Assembly: GCA_965261535.1 (NCBI GenBank)
Contig: OZ253469.1
Coordinates: 4,650,001-4,714,000 of the forward strand
From: VXNE01 sp965261535
Lineage (GTDB): Bacteria; Pseudomonadota; Gammaproteobacteria; Pseudomonadales; Azotimanducaceae
Direction of reading: 5' to 3'
Length of the DNA: 64,000 bases
Shown: positions 23,837 to 32,592 of the stretch, one piece after another
Layout: the number at the start of each line of letters is the position of its first letter
Numbering within the stretch: position 1 is the first letter of the stretch
Program-made: the position numbers and the translations under genes
The notes under the pieces: generated by a model
Databases searched by the model: none
What the model saw: the letters and a program-made list of their open reading frames with translations, nothing else
What the model was told of the DNA's origin: nothing

Positions 23837-26077
23837 GTGGCAGAAGCACGAGACTATAGAGCGATTGGCACCCGACCGGTCCGGCCGGACGGCGTGGACA
23901 AGGTCACCGGCCGCGCCAACTTCGGCGCGGACATGAACCTGCCGAACATGGTGCATGGCAAGGTATTGCGCAGCCCGCACGCCCATGCGCGGATCAAGCG
24001 CATCGACGGCAGCCGTGCGTTGCAGATGCCGGGCGTCTACGCGGTGATATCGGGCACCGACTTTTCCTCCGGAGCCGGAGGCGGGACGGTTTCGGACCTG
24101 GCGAAGAACGTCATGGCCCGCGACAAGGTCCTCTACCATGGACACGCCGTAGCGGCGGTCGCGGCAAAGACGGCTTTCCTGGCGGAGCGCGCGCTTGAAC
24201 TGATCGACGTGGAGTACGAAGCGTTGCCGCCCGTTCTCGATGTGGATACCGCCATGGCGGACGGCGCTCCGCTGGTGAACGAGCATCAGCGCACGCGCGG
24301 CGGGGAGGGCGATGGTCCAAGCAACATAGCCGCCATCACCCGGTTCGAACGCGGCGACCCGGAAGCGGGGTTCGCCGAAGCCGATGTCGTGGTTGAAGGC
24401 GACTACCGCGTGCCTACGGCCCACCAGGGCTACATCGAGCCCCACGCCTGCACCGCGTCCCTGGACGAGCAAGGCAAGGCCACGGTTTGGTGCTGCACCC
24501 AGGGCCACTTCGATGTGCGGTCGATGACGGCCGGCGTGCTCGGCAAGAGCGTGGGCGACATCAAGGTCATTCCGTCGGAAATTGGCGGCGGTTTCGGCGG
24601 CAAGACAGTCATTTACCTGGAGCCGGTCGCCGTGAAGTTGTCCGAGTTGACCGGTCGTCCGGTGAAGATGGTCATGTCGCGCGAAGAGGTGTTCCGGGCA
24701 ACGGGGCCGACCTCCGCATCGCATTGCAGAGTCAAGGTTGGCGCCATGCGCGACGGCTCGATCACCGCGGCCACGGCTTGGCTCGCGTACGAAGCGGGCG
24801 CGTTTCCGGGCGCGCCGGTGGGTCCGGGATGCATGTCCGTGTTCGCCCCTTACGACCTTCAGAACTTCCGCATCGCGGGCTACGACGTGCTGGTCAACAA
24901 GCCGAAGGCCGCCGCGTACCGGGCGCCTGGAGCGCCGCAGGCGCTGCACGCGATGGAATCGACCCTCGACGAAGTCGCTCGCAGGATCGGTATGGACCCG
25001 ATCGATCTCCGACTGAAGAACTGTGCCGAGGAAGGCACGCACGCGCCTTACGGGCCGACGTTCCCGGCCATAGGCATCAAGAAATGCCTGGAAGCGGCGA
25101 AGATCCATCCGAACTACACGGCACCGAAAGCGGAAGGGACGGGTCGCGGCATCGCGGCGGGTTTCTGGTTCAACATCGGTATGCAATCTAGCGCGGAGGT
25201 CCGGCTGTCCGAGGACGGCACGGTGACGGTCGTGGAAGGTAGTCCGGATATCGGCGGCTCGCGCGCATCCATGTGCCTCATGGCGGCGGAGATGCTCGGC
25301 GTGCCGTACGAAATCGTGCGCGCCCATGTCGGTGACACGGAGTCCACCGGGTTCTGCAACGTCACCGGCGGCAGCCGCACGACGTTTGCCACGGGCATGG
25401 CGGTGGTCCAGGCCTGCGAGGACATCATCGCCCAGTGCAAGCAGCGAGCGGCTATGACCTGGGACATCGATTCGGACCAGGTGGACTGGACCGATGGCGA
25501 GGCGGTTCCGAAGCCCGGCGTCAACATCGACGTCGAGCCCCTGAGCCTCGCCGATATCGCGGGAAACGCGGGTCGCACGGGCGGCCCGATCCTCGGCCGG
25601 GCGAGCTTGAACGCGCAGGGCGCCGGGGCCTCATTCTCGGTTAATTTCGCGGACGTGACTGTCGACAGGGAGACTGGAAAGGTAGATGTCCTCAAGTTCA
25701 CCGCGATCCAGGATGCTGGAACGGCGATTCATCCGGCATACGTGGAAGGCCAGATGCAGGGAGGCGCCGTGCAGGGCCTCGGCTGGGCGCTCAACGAGGA
25801 ATACATCTACGACGACAACGGCGTTATGGAGAATGCGGGATTCCTCGATTATCGAATTCCGGTGGCATCGGACATGCCGATGATAGATACGCAGATCATC
25901 GAGGTGCCGAATCCTTCGCATCCCTATGGTGTCCGAGGCGTTGGCGAGACGCCCATCGTCGCACCGCTGGCGGTGACGTCCAACGCGGTCAGTGATGCGC
26001 TGGGATTCCGAATCAGCGATTTGCCGCTTTCGCCGCCGAGTGTGCTGGCGGCCATCGACGCGCATGAGGAGGCCTGA
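23837..26077 (+). CDS. Molybdopterin-binding (large) subunit of the molybdenum hydroxylase
   Basis: 746-residue catalytic subunit, shared start GTG at 23837 with GAGGGAG upstream; the frame extends upstream only as a shadow of the small subunit. Molybdopterin-binding GGGFGGK lies near residues 250-256. The loop at about 360-366 reads AYRAPGAPQ, not the AYRCSFR of true CO dehydrogenase form I, so CO is not the expected substrate. The catalytic Glu704 is in GVRGVGETPIVAPLA, and GQMQGGAVQGLGWAL precedes it. The enzyme family hydroxylates N-heterocycles, aldehydes, purines or aromatic thioesters; the actual substrate cannot be read from sequence. Confidence 0.92.
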   Translation: MAEARDYRAIGTRPVRPDGVDKVTGRANFGADMNLPNMVHGKVLRSPHAHARIKRIDGSRALQMPGVYAVISGTDFSSGAGGGTVSDLAKNVMARDKVLYHGHAVAAVAAKTAFLAERALELIDVEYEALPPVLDVDTAMADGAPLVNEHQRTRGGEGDGPSNIAAITRFERGDPEAGFAEADVVVEGDYRVPTAHQGYIEPHACTASLDEQGKATVWCCTQGHFDVRSMTAGVLGKSVGDIKVIPSEIGGGFGGKTVIYLEPVAVKLSELTGRPVKMVMSREEVFRATGPTSASHCRVKVGAMRDGSITAATAWLAYEAGAFPGAPVGPGCMSVFAPYDLQNFRIAGYDVLVNKPKAAAYRAPGAPQALHAMESTLDEVARRIGMDPIDLRLKNCAEEGTHAPYGPTFPAIGIKKCLEAAKIHPNYTAPKAEGTGRGIAAGFWFNIGMQSSAEVRLSEDGTVTVVEGSPDIGGSRASMCLMAAEMLGVPYEIVRAHVGDTESTGFCNVTGGSRTTFATGMAVVQACEDIIAQCKQRAAMTWDIDSDQVDWTDGEAVPKPGVNIDVEPLSLADIAGNAGRTGGPILGRASLNAQGAGASFSVNFADVTVDRETGKVDVLKFTAIQDAGTAIHPAYVEGQMQGGAVQGLGWALNEEYIYDDNGVMENAGFLDYRIPVASDMPMIDTQIIEVPNPSHPYGVRGVGETPIVAPLAVTSNAVSDALGFRISDLPLSPPSVLAAIDAHEEA

Positions 26078-26168
26078 AGAGCCTGACGAGGATGCAAAAG
26101 AACAAGTTCGAGAAATGCCACGCGGCCACCCGCCCGCGCGCGCCGTGAACCTGGACTAGGCAAGTCCC

Positions 26169-26411
26169 ATGGCCAGAGTGGTATTTCCCGACCATTTGCT
26201 GCAACACACCGGCGGCACCCGGGAGATCGAGGTGCATGCCTCGAACTATCGGGGCGTCGTACGCGCCGTGGACAAGGAGTGGCCGGGAATCGAAGAGGTG
26301 TTGATGAAGTCGGCCGTCGCCATCGACGGCCAGATCTATCAGGATGCCTGGCTGGAGCCGATTCAGGAAAACAGCGAGATCTTCTTCATGCAGCGCATTG
26401 AAGGCGGCTAG
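26169..26411 (+). CDS. MoaD/ThiS-like sulfur carrier protein
   Basis: 80-residue ubiquitin-like protein. The N-terminal strand and the C-terminus IQENSEIFFMQRIEGG, ending in Gly-Gly, are the hallmarks of MoaD/ThiS family proteins that carry a thiocarboxylate made by an E1-like enzyme. The sequence is closer to the stand-alone MoaD-like group than to canonical MoaD. Encoded 91 bp after the molybdenum hydroxylase large subunit, it may supply sulfur for molybdopterin or for the hydroxylase's sulfido ligand; this is inference. No MoaE or MoeB neighbour is visible. Confidence 0.8.
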   Translation: MARVVFPDHLLQHTGGTREIEVHASNYRGVVRAVDKEWPGIEEVLMKSAVAIDGQIYQDAWLEPIQENSEIFFMQRIEGG

Positions 26412-26426
26412 CCGCCGCGTACAAAG

Positions 26427-27335
26427 ATGCCCAAGCTGGTCAACCTGGGCTCGTTGTGCATAGACAATGTCTACAGCGTGCCGAACATCACGGCCGCGGG
26501 AGAGACCGTCGCCAGCCTTGAGTACGCCGTATACGCCGGCGGCAAGGGCCTCAACCAATCGCTTGCGGCGGCCAGGGCGCGCGCGCGGGTTGCCCATGTG
26601 GGCTGCGTCGGTTCCGACGGTCGCTGGCTGAAGCAAGAGTTGTCGAAATCCGGGGTGGATGTTGCGGCCGTACGCGAGACGGAGGCTCCTTCCGGCCACG
26701 CGGTCATCCAGGTCAACCCCTCGGGAGAAAACGCGATCGTTATCTCCGGAGGTGCCAACCGGACGCTCAACGATGTCGACATCGATACCGCGTTCAGCCT
26801 ATGCGATGGGGATGATTGGCTTCTTTTACAAAACGAAATTAACAAGATGAAAGATATTCTTGATAGATCTTCCAAAGCCCCGAAGCTGGCGCTGAACCTG
26901 GCACCGGTTGATGATCGGATCCGGCGCTACGACCTGACCGCGGTTGATCTGCTGATCGTCAATGAAGTCGAGGCCCAGGCGCTGTCAGGCGAAACTGGCG
27001 TCGAGGACGCATTCCAGGCGCTGTGCGCACGCTATCCGGCGTGCGATATCGTCGTTACCCTCGGGCGCGCGGGGTTGCGCTACGGCAAGGGGGATGATCG
27101 AGTTGCACTCGGTGCCTTTGCCGTGCAAGCAGTGGACGAAACGGGCGCCGGCGATGCATTCGTCGGGTATCTCATGTCGGCCTTGCTTGAAGGACAGGGC
27201 GTAAGAGATGCGTTGATTATCGGTTCCGCTGCGGGCGCCTTAGCCGCAACCCGCGCGGGTGCGGCCAGTTCCATTCCGAACCGCGAGGCCGTCGCATCCC
27301 TGATTGCGACCTCTGAACCAAATCCCGCAGGATGA
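26427..27335 (+). CDS. PfkB-family carbohydrate kinase, ribokinase-like
   Basis: 302-residue ATP-dependent sugar kinase. The N-terminal PfkB signature (AGGKGLNQSLAAARARA) and C-terminal signature with the catalytic Asp (DETGAGDAFVGYLMSAL) are present, together with NEVEAQALSG and the ribokinase-like LGSLCIDNVYSVPNITAAGE. It follows the MoaD-like gene by 15 bp, so it belongs to the same operon. If the molybdenum hydroxylase acts on purines, a ribokinase would salvage ribose from nucleosides; that link is inference. Confidence 0.87.
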   Translation: MPKLVNLGSLCIDNVYSVPNITAAGETVASLEYAVYAGGKGLNQSLAAARARARVAHVGCVGSDGRWLKQELSKSGVDVAAVRETEAPSGHAVIQVNPSGENAIVISGGANRTLNDVDIDTAFSLCDGDDWLLLQNEINKMKDILDRSSKAPKLALNLAPVDDRIRRYDLTAVDLLIVNEVEAQALSGETGVEDAFQALCARYPACDIVVTLGRAGLRYGKGDDRVALGAFAVQAVDETGAGDAFVGYLMSALLEGQGVRDALIIGSAAGALAATRAGAASSIPNREAVASLIATSEPNPAG

Positions 27336-27438
27336 TAGTTGAACTTGTCCGATATCATGGACGGTCCAGGCGATGGAGGGTCTCGGCTGTCTCGACGCAC
27401 CGATGGCGTCGGCGTCGCCTCCATCGAGTCACCGGCAA

Positions 27439-27480
27439 GCGTTGATTTGAGTATCAATCGTGTACACAATTGATCAACGC
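27439..27480. promoter_or_regulatory. Inverted-repeat operator candidate for the downstream toxin-antitoxin pair
   Basis: GCGTTGAT at 27439-27446 is repeated inverted as ATCAACGC at 27473-27480. Nested between them are CAAT/ATTG arms around the palindrome TGTACA. The site is 30 bp upstream of the Phd-like antitoxin start, where such antitoxins autorepress their operon. The rest of the 174-bp gap after the kinase shows nothing recognised. Confidence 0.5.
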
Positions 27481-27509
27481 CCCAATAAACCAATAAATAG
27501 GTATCGACA

Positions 27510-27797
27510 ATGGACTTCGTCAGTGTCCGCCAGCTACGAAATGAATCTGCTGCGGTTTGGAAGGCGCTAGCCGCGTCCAGGGATCTCGTAGTCACATCCA
27601 ACGGCAAACCTATCGCCGTCCTGTCGGCGACGACGGCGACAACCTTGGAGGCGTCCCTCGCCGCACTTCGGCAGGCTCGGGCGCAACTTGCGGTTACGGC
27701 GATGCAGCGGCGCGCGAAGGAGACGGGCGCTGACCAGTTCACGCTTGACGATGCAAACGCCGAGATCGAAGCCGCGCGACGCCAGCGCAAGAGATGA
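27510..27797 (+). CDS. Phd/YefM-family antitoxin
   Basis: 95 residues. The N-terminal half has the Phd fold pattern (SVRQLRNESAAVWKALAAS, then VVTSNGKPIAVL), the DNA-binding and dimerisation part. The C-terminal half is helical and charged (QARAQLAVTAMQRRAKETGA, ending EIEAARRQRKR), the toxin-neutralising tail. It overlaps the PIN toxin gene by 4 bp, the usual antitoxin-first arrangement, and the inverted repeat upstream is its likely operator. Confidence 0.85.
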   Translation: MDFVSVRQLRNESAAVWKALAASRDLVVTSNGKPIAVLSATTATTLEASLAALRQARAQLAVTAMQRRAKETGADQFTLDDANAEIEAARRQRKR

Positions 27798-28204
27798 GGC
27801 TGGTCGTTGATACAAACGTCCTCGTCTCCGGTCTGCTCACACCATTCGGTGCGCCGGGTGTCATCGTCAGTCTCATCGCGGGCGGCCGTCTGGTGCTCTG
27901 TTACGACGCGCGAATACTCGCCGAGTACGATGACGTCCTGGGCCGGCCCGTGTTTGCATTCGAGGAAGAGAATATCGCGTCTTTCCTGGCGCAGATTCAG
28001 GCGCAAGGCGAATTGGTGGCGCCGATGCCGCTGTCCATTGGCCTTCGCGACGAGGACGACGAGCCTTTCCTTGAAGTGGCTGCGGCGGCGAGGGTCGAGT
28101 TCCTGGTTACTGGCAATCTCCGGCACTTTCCGGAGGGCGGTTGGAATAGCACTCGTATCGTATCGCCCCGCGAGTTCCTCGATCGGTTCGATGGTGTACG
28201 GTAA
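27794..28204 (+). CDS. PIN-domain toxin (VapC-like ribonuclease)
   Basis: 136-residue PIN protein of the COG1569 type. The acidic active site is visible: Asp in LVVDTNVLVSGLL, Glu in ILAEYDDVL, and Asp residues in GLRDEDDEPFLEVAAAA and LVTGNLRHFP. Such toxins cleave tRNA or other RNA when released from the antitoxin. It overlaps the antitoxin by 4 bp and ends 48 bp before the restriction-modification gene, so the pair may stabilise the defence island. Confidence 0.87.
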   Translation: MRLVVDTNVLVSGLLTPFGAPGVIVSLIAGGRLVLCYDARILAEYDDVLGRPVFAFEEENIASFLAQIQAQGELVAPMPLSIGLRDEDDEPFLEVAAAARVEFLVTGNLRHFPEGGWNSTRIVSPREFLDRFDGVR

Positions 28205-28252
28205 TCGAGGCTTCGGCGCGTCTTGGCCGGGCCCCGTGACACGCGTTCTCGC

Positions 28253-31200
28253 ATGACCATCGACAATGCCATTCGCGGTGGCCTGTTCGCGCCGGATTTC
28301 CTGACCGAACCGGAATCCATTGGCGAATTGCCAGAATGGGATGATCTCGACGCCGCTACCCTCGATAAAATAGAGAGTCGCTTGCGCGCTATCTTCGAGG
28401 CGTTCCCCCACGAAAGCACGCCAAATGAGAGCCAAACCGAAGACGATCTGATCTGGAAGACTCTCTATTGTTTGGACTGGACCGCATACCTGCGCCAGCA
28501 AAACCTGAGTGGAGTGGGTCGCACGGATGTGCCTGACGGATTGCTGTTCATCGATGATGCCTCCAAGTCTCGAGCGGTCGGCATAGCGGAGGAGCGAGCG
28601 CGATATGCCATTGGCGCCGTAATGGTGGAGTCCAAACGCTGGCTTCGACCTCTCGGCAGAACCTCTGATCGGACCGTGGCACCGTCCACGCAAATGCTTC
28701 GCTACCTGCGCCGCGCCGACGACTTGACGGAAGGCCGAATGCGCTGGGGCATCCTAACCAACGGCGCGCATTGGCGGCTTTACTATCAAGGCGCGGGTTC
28801 GGTCTCTGAAGGGTTCCTTGAGGTCGATCTGGCCGCCATGCTGGACATCCCCGGACACAACGACGGGCTGTTCGCGCTGTCGAGCGATGAGCGTCGGCAT
28901 TGCCTGAAGCTTTTTGTTCTCCTGTTCGGCCGCAAGGCGTTCCTCGCAGAACGCGCGGATGGCCTGACGCTGCATCGGCGCGCTCTCGACGAGAGTCGAC
29001 TCTACGAAGAGCGTGTCGCTACCAACATCTCGAACCTGGTTTTCAAAGAGGTTTTCCCCGGCTTGGTACGAGCTATCGCCGAAGAGGCGGCGAGCGCGCC
29101 CTTGAGCGAAGTGCGAGATGCGGCGCTGGTACTGTTATATCGGCTGTTGTTCCTGCTCTACGCTGAAGATCGCGCACTGTTGCCTGTGGGCGACCGGCGC
29201 TACGACAACATCGGTCTGCGCCGCCGCGTGCGCCAGGATATCGGGCGGCGCAAGGAACACGGGGAGATCTTCTCCGCCACGGCGACGAGCTACTACGCGG
29301 CGCTCGACGATTTGAGTCGCGTGATCGATCGGGGAGATCCGGCCTTTGGCCTGCCGCCGTATAACGGTGGCCTGTTCGATACATCGCGCACGCCGCTTCT
29401 GGCACGAATCCGGCTGTCGAATCGTGTCATGGCGGACGTGATCGACGCACTTTCCTTTGAGCAGCATCGGAGTGGACGCCGTTACATCAACTACCGAAGC
29501 CTCTCCGTGCAGCAACTCGGGTCCATCTACGAGCGCCTGCTGGAATTCGAGCCTGTCCACGAAGCCGGGGACATCCAGGTGCGACCAAATGTCTTCGCTC
29601 GCAAAGGATCGGGGAGCTATTACACGCCGGAGCCACTTGTCCTGCTGATCCTCAAGGAAACCGTAGGGCCGCTGTCAGACGCGAAGCTTGAGGCTTTCCG
29701 CGCCAGAGTTTCGGAAATTGGTAGCGCTCCCGATGCAGCAACCCTCACGCCCGATGTCCTGGCGGAATTGGCGCGCGTGGACCCCGCCCAAGGCCTGCTC
29801 GACCTCAAGGTCTGCGACCCGGCCATGGGCTCGGGACACTTTCTGGTCAGCCTCGTGGATTTCCTGAGTGACCGCGTGATCAAGGCGCTGGATGAAGCCA
29901 ATGGTGTGGAGGGCTACGTCTCGCCCTTGGCCGACCGCATCGAAGGCATTCGCAACACGATTCTCGACAATGCGAAGCAAAACAAATGGACGCTGGACCC
30001 TGCACACCTCGACGACGACCAGATCGTCCGCCGCATGGTTCTGAAGCGCTGTGTCTACGGCGTTGACAAGAATCCGATGGCGGTGGAACTCGCCAAGGTG
30101 TCCCTTTGGCTGCATACATTCACCGTGGGCGCACCGCTTTCCTTCCTCGATCACCATTTGCGCTGTGGCGACAGCCTTTTCGGGTCTTGGGTGCATGAGG
30201 GTTTGCAACGTGCCGAGGCGCAAGGCGGAAAACTGTTTCTTTCCGGTCCACTCTCTCGCGCCAAGGCGGCGGCGATTCCCATGCAGGAGATTGAGGTGCT
30301 GTCCGACGCTGAAGTGGCTGAAACGGCGCAGTCTGCGAAGCTGTTCGACGACATCCACGCTGGGACCGCGCCGCTGGATGCCTTTCTTTCATTGCTGCAT
30401 GCCTTCGATTGGCTGAAGCCCAACAGAGAGGACAGAGCTGCCATCGCCACTTGGCTAATCGGCAACTACGGCGATCCCGTCGCTATCGCGATGGGCCGGG
30501 AAGAGGTTGCGGGTGACGCGGCGGATGCGGCCACCTTCGCCGAACTTCTGGCTCAAGCTCGCAATGTCGTCAAGGACGAGCGCTTCCTCAACTGGCAAGT
30601 CGCGTTCCCAGGTGTCTGGACGGATTGGGAGAATGCAGACCGGCAGGGTGGCTTCGACGCCGTGATCGGCAACCCGCCCTGGGACCGCGTCAAGCTGCAA
30701 CAGGTGGAGTGGTTCGCGTCCAGACGCCGTGAGATCGCCTTGGCGCAACGTGCTTCTGACCGTAAGCGGATGGTCCGGGCGCTGGAGAATTCCGGAGGTC
30801 CGCTCGCTGCCGTCTTCCAGCATGCCAGCGAACGCGCCCTGGCGGCGGCTCGGATAGCTCGACAGAGCGGCGAATATCCTTATCTCTCTCGCGGCGACGT
30901 GAATCTGTACTCGCTGTTTGTAGAGCGGGCGATGGCGTTGGTGCATTCCGACGGGGTGATCGGCCTGCTCACGCCTTCGGGCATCGCTTCGGACAAGACT
31001 GCGGCACCGTTTTTCCGTTCCGTGGCGACGGCAGGACGGTTGCGAGCGCTCTATGACTTCGAGAACAAGAAGGTATTCTTTCCGGATGTCCACGCCTCTT
31101 TCAAGTTCTGCGTCTTTGTGGCTGGTCGTCAGCGCCGCGCGCAACCGGCGAATTGCGCTTTCTATCTGCACAGTATCGACGAACTGAATGATGAAATCCG

Positions 31201-32320
31201 TTGCTTCCCTTTGGCGGCGGCGGATTTCGCTCGCGTCAATCCCAACACGGGCACCGCGCCCATTTTCCGCAGTCGTCGCGATGCGGACCTGACCACGGCG
31301 ATATACGAGCGTTTACCTGTGCTTGTGGATCGGTCGTCCGGAGAGGAGGCGAAGGCATGGCCCGTGAGGTACGAACGTATGTTCGATATGACCAACGACT
31401 CTCACCAATTCCGCACTCGCGAGGAAATGGAGGAGCGGGAGGGCGCTTGGCCCATCGGTGGCAACCGCTTCGACAGCCCAAGCGGCAAGTGGTTGCCGCT
31501 TTATGTTGGCCGGATGATCCACCAGTTCGATCATCGAGCGGCATCGGTCAATGTAAACGAGGAGAACCTCCACAACCCGGCATTGAGCGGCGACATAAGT
31601 ACCGAACAAAAGGCCGATCCGGCTTTCGTACCAATCCCGCAGTACTGGGTGCCGGATAAAGCCGTGTCGTTTCCCAACGCTCTAGGATGGACTGTTGCGT
31701 TTCGGGACATCGCCCGTGCGACTGATTCCCGAACATTGATTGCGGCGGCAGTCCCATTCGTTGGATTGGGGAATACGGCACCTGCGATCTTCCCAGAAGA
31801 CAGGGTCAACAATCCGCCGGACCGCGCTTTGCTGCTGGGCAACTTGGGTGCAGTGGTGCTCGATTTCGTGGTTCGTCAAAAGGCTCAGACTACGCATCTC
31901 AACTGGTACATGGTCGAGCAGCTCCCGGTCGTTCCGCCATTGGCCTACCATAAGACCCGCTTCGGCCGCAAGACCGCCGCCGAGATCGTCCGGGAAGCCG
32001 TCCTCGAACTCACCTATACGGCCGACGACATGGCACCCTTCGCCCGCGATGTCGGTTACGTCGATGGTGATGGCAAGATCAAGCCTCCGTTCCCTTGGAA
32101 CGAAGACCGCCGCCTGTATCTCCGCGCGAAACTCGACGCCGTGTTCTTCCATCTCTACGGCGTCACAGACCGGGACGACATCCGTTACGTCTACTCCACG
32201 TTCCCCATCGTGAAGCGCCAGGAGACTGCCGCCTACGACTCCTATCGATCCAGAGCCCTCTGCCTCGCCTGGATGAATGCCCTCGCCGCCGGTCGCCCCG
32301 ACGCAAATGTAGACGGATGA
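28253..32320 (+). CDS. Type IIG (Eco57I-like) restriction-modification protein
   Basis: A 1355-residue single-chain enzyme combining nuclease, N6-adenine methyltransferase and target recognition. The N-terminus carries a PD-(D/E)xK-like nuclease pattern: PDG at residues 94-96 and VESKRW with Glu126 and Lys128. The methyltransferase has YYTPEPLV, SAM motif I DPAMGSGHFLV near 522 and catalytic motif IV NPPW at 807. The remaining about 500 residues are the expected target-recognition part. No separate methylase or specificity gene is adjacent. The start is the ATG at 28253; a TTG at 28223 is possible. The target site cannot be predicted. Its usual role is phage defence. Confidence 0.9.
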   Translation: MTIDNAIRGGLFAPDFLTEPESIGELPEWDDLDAATLDKIESRLRAIFEAFPHESTPNESQTEDDLIWKTLYCLDWTAYLRQQNLSGVGRTDVPDGLLFIDDASKSRAVGIAEERARYAIGAVMVESKRWLRPLGRTSDRTVAPSTQMLRYLRRADDLTEGRMRWGILTNGAHWRLYYQGAGSVSEGFLEVDLAAMLDIPGHNDGLFALSSDERRHCLKLFVLLFGRKAFLAERADGLTLHRRALDESRLYEERVATNISNLVFKEVFPGLVRAIAEEAASAPLSEVRDAALVLLYRLLFLLYAEDRALLPVGDRRYDNIGLRRRVRQDIGRRKEHGEIFSATATSYYAALDDLSRVIDRGDPAFGLPPYNGGLFDTSRTPLLARIRLSNRVMADVIDALSFEQHRSGRRYINYRSLSVQQLGSIYERLLEFEPVHEAGDIQVRPNVFARKGSGSYYTPEPLVLLILKETVGPLSDAKLEAFRARVSEIGSAPDAATLTPDVLAELARVDPAQGLLDLKVCDPAMGSGHFLVSLVDFLSDRVIKALDEANGVEGYVSPLADRIEGIRNTILDNAKQNKWTLDPAHLDDDQIVRRMVLKRCVYGVDKNPMAVELAKVSLWLHTFTVGAPLSFLDHHLRCGDSLFGSWVHEGLQRAEAQGGKLFLSGPLSRAKAAAIPMQEIEVLSDAEVAETAQSAKLFDDIHAGTAPLDAFLSLLHAFDWLKPNREDRAAIATWLIGNYGDPVAIAMGREEVAGDAADAATFAELLAQARNVVKDERFLNWQVAFPGVWTDWENADRQGGFDAVIGNPPWDRVKLQQVEWFASRRREIALAQRASDRKRMVRALENSGGPLAAVFQHASERALAAARIARQSGEYPYLSRGDVNLYSLFVERAMALVHSDGVIGLLTPSGIASDKTAAPFFRSVATAGRLRALYDFENKKVFFPDVHASFKFCVFVAGRQRRAQPANCAFYLHSIDELNDEIRCFPLAAADFARVNPNTGTAPIFRSRRDADLTTAIYERLPVLVDRSSGEEAKAWPVRYERMFDMTNDSHQFRTREEMEEREGAWPIGGNRFDSPSGKWLPLYVGRMIHQFDHRAASVNVNEENLHNPALSGDISTEQKADPAFVPIPQYWVPDKAVSFPNALGWTVAFRDIARATDSRTLIAAAVPFVGLGNTAPAIFPEDRVNNPPDRALLLGNLGAVVLDFVVRQKAQTTHLNWYMVEQLPVVPPLAYHKTRFGRKTAAEIVREAVLELTYTADDMAPFARDVGYVDGDGKIKPPFPWNEDRRLYLRAKLDAVFFHLYGVTDRDDIRYVYSTFPIVKRQETAAYDSYRSRALCLAWMNALAAGRPDANVDG

Positions 32321-32400
32321 CGCGCCGAACCTTTACCGATGCGTGATCGTCAGTAATAGCGGCAGGCTCGAGCAGACGTGAAGACGTGCGCCATAAACTA

Positions 32401-32562
32401 GTGTTCCGTCAAGCCTAAAAATGCGAGTGTAGCTGCGAGGGATTTTTGGTTCCTGGCGAGGCGCGACGACGCGGTGTGGCAGGCCCCACACAAGAAGGAG
32501 CAACGAAGTCCAGGGGCCAAAAAGACCCGCAGATACCCGTAGATTTAGGCTTGACGGAGCAC
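32401..32562 (+). mobile_element. MITE-like element, copy 1 (162 bp, intact with TA duplication)
   Basis: Non-coding element bounded by about 19-bp terminal inverted repeats: left GTGTTCCGTCAAGCCTAAA, right the inverse of GTGCTCCGTCAAGCCTAAA. Both ends are flanked by the dinucleotide TA (32399-32400 and 32563-32564), the target duplication of IS630/Tc1-mariner transposons, so it was probably moved by such a transposase in trans. A second copy in inverse orientation is at 62993-63198. It sits in the 272-bp gap between the restriction-modification gene and the AAA ATPase gene. Confidence 0.85.
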
Positions 32563-32592
32563 TAGGCCGGACGTAGGAAAGGGGAGGACTGA

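Noticed and set aside
24905..24940. Calling the operon an aerobic carbon monoxide dehydrogenase
   Set aside because: The large subunit lacks the AYRCSFR active-site loop; only the general hydroxylase family can be supported.
23765..25327. 520-residue minus-strand frame opposite the molybdenum hydroxylase large subunit
   Set aside because: His/Arg-rich shadow with no domain resemblance; the sense strand carries all family motifs.
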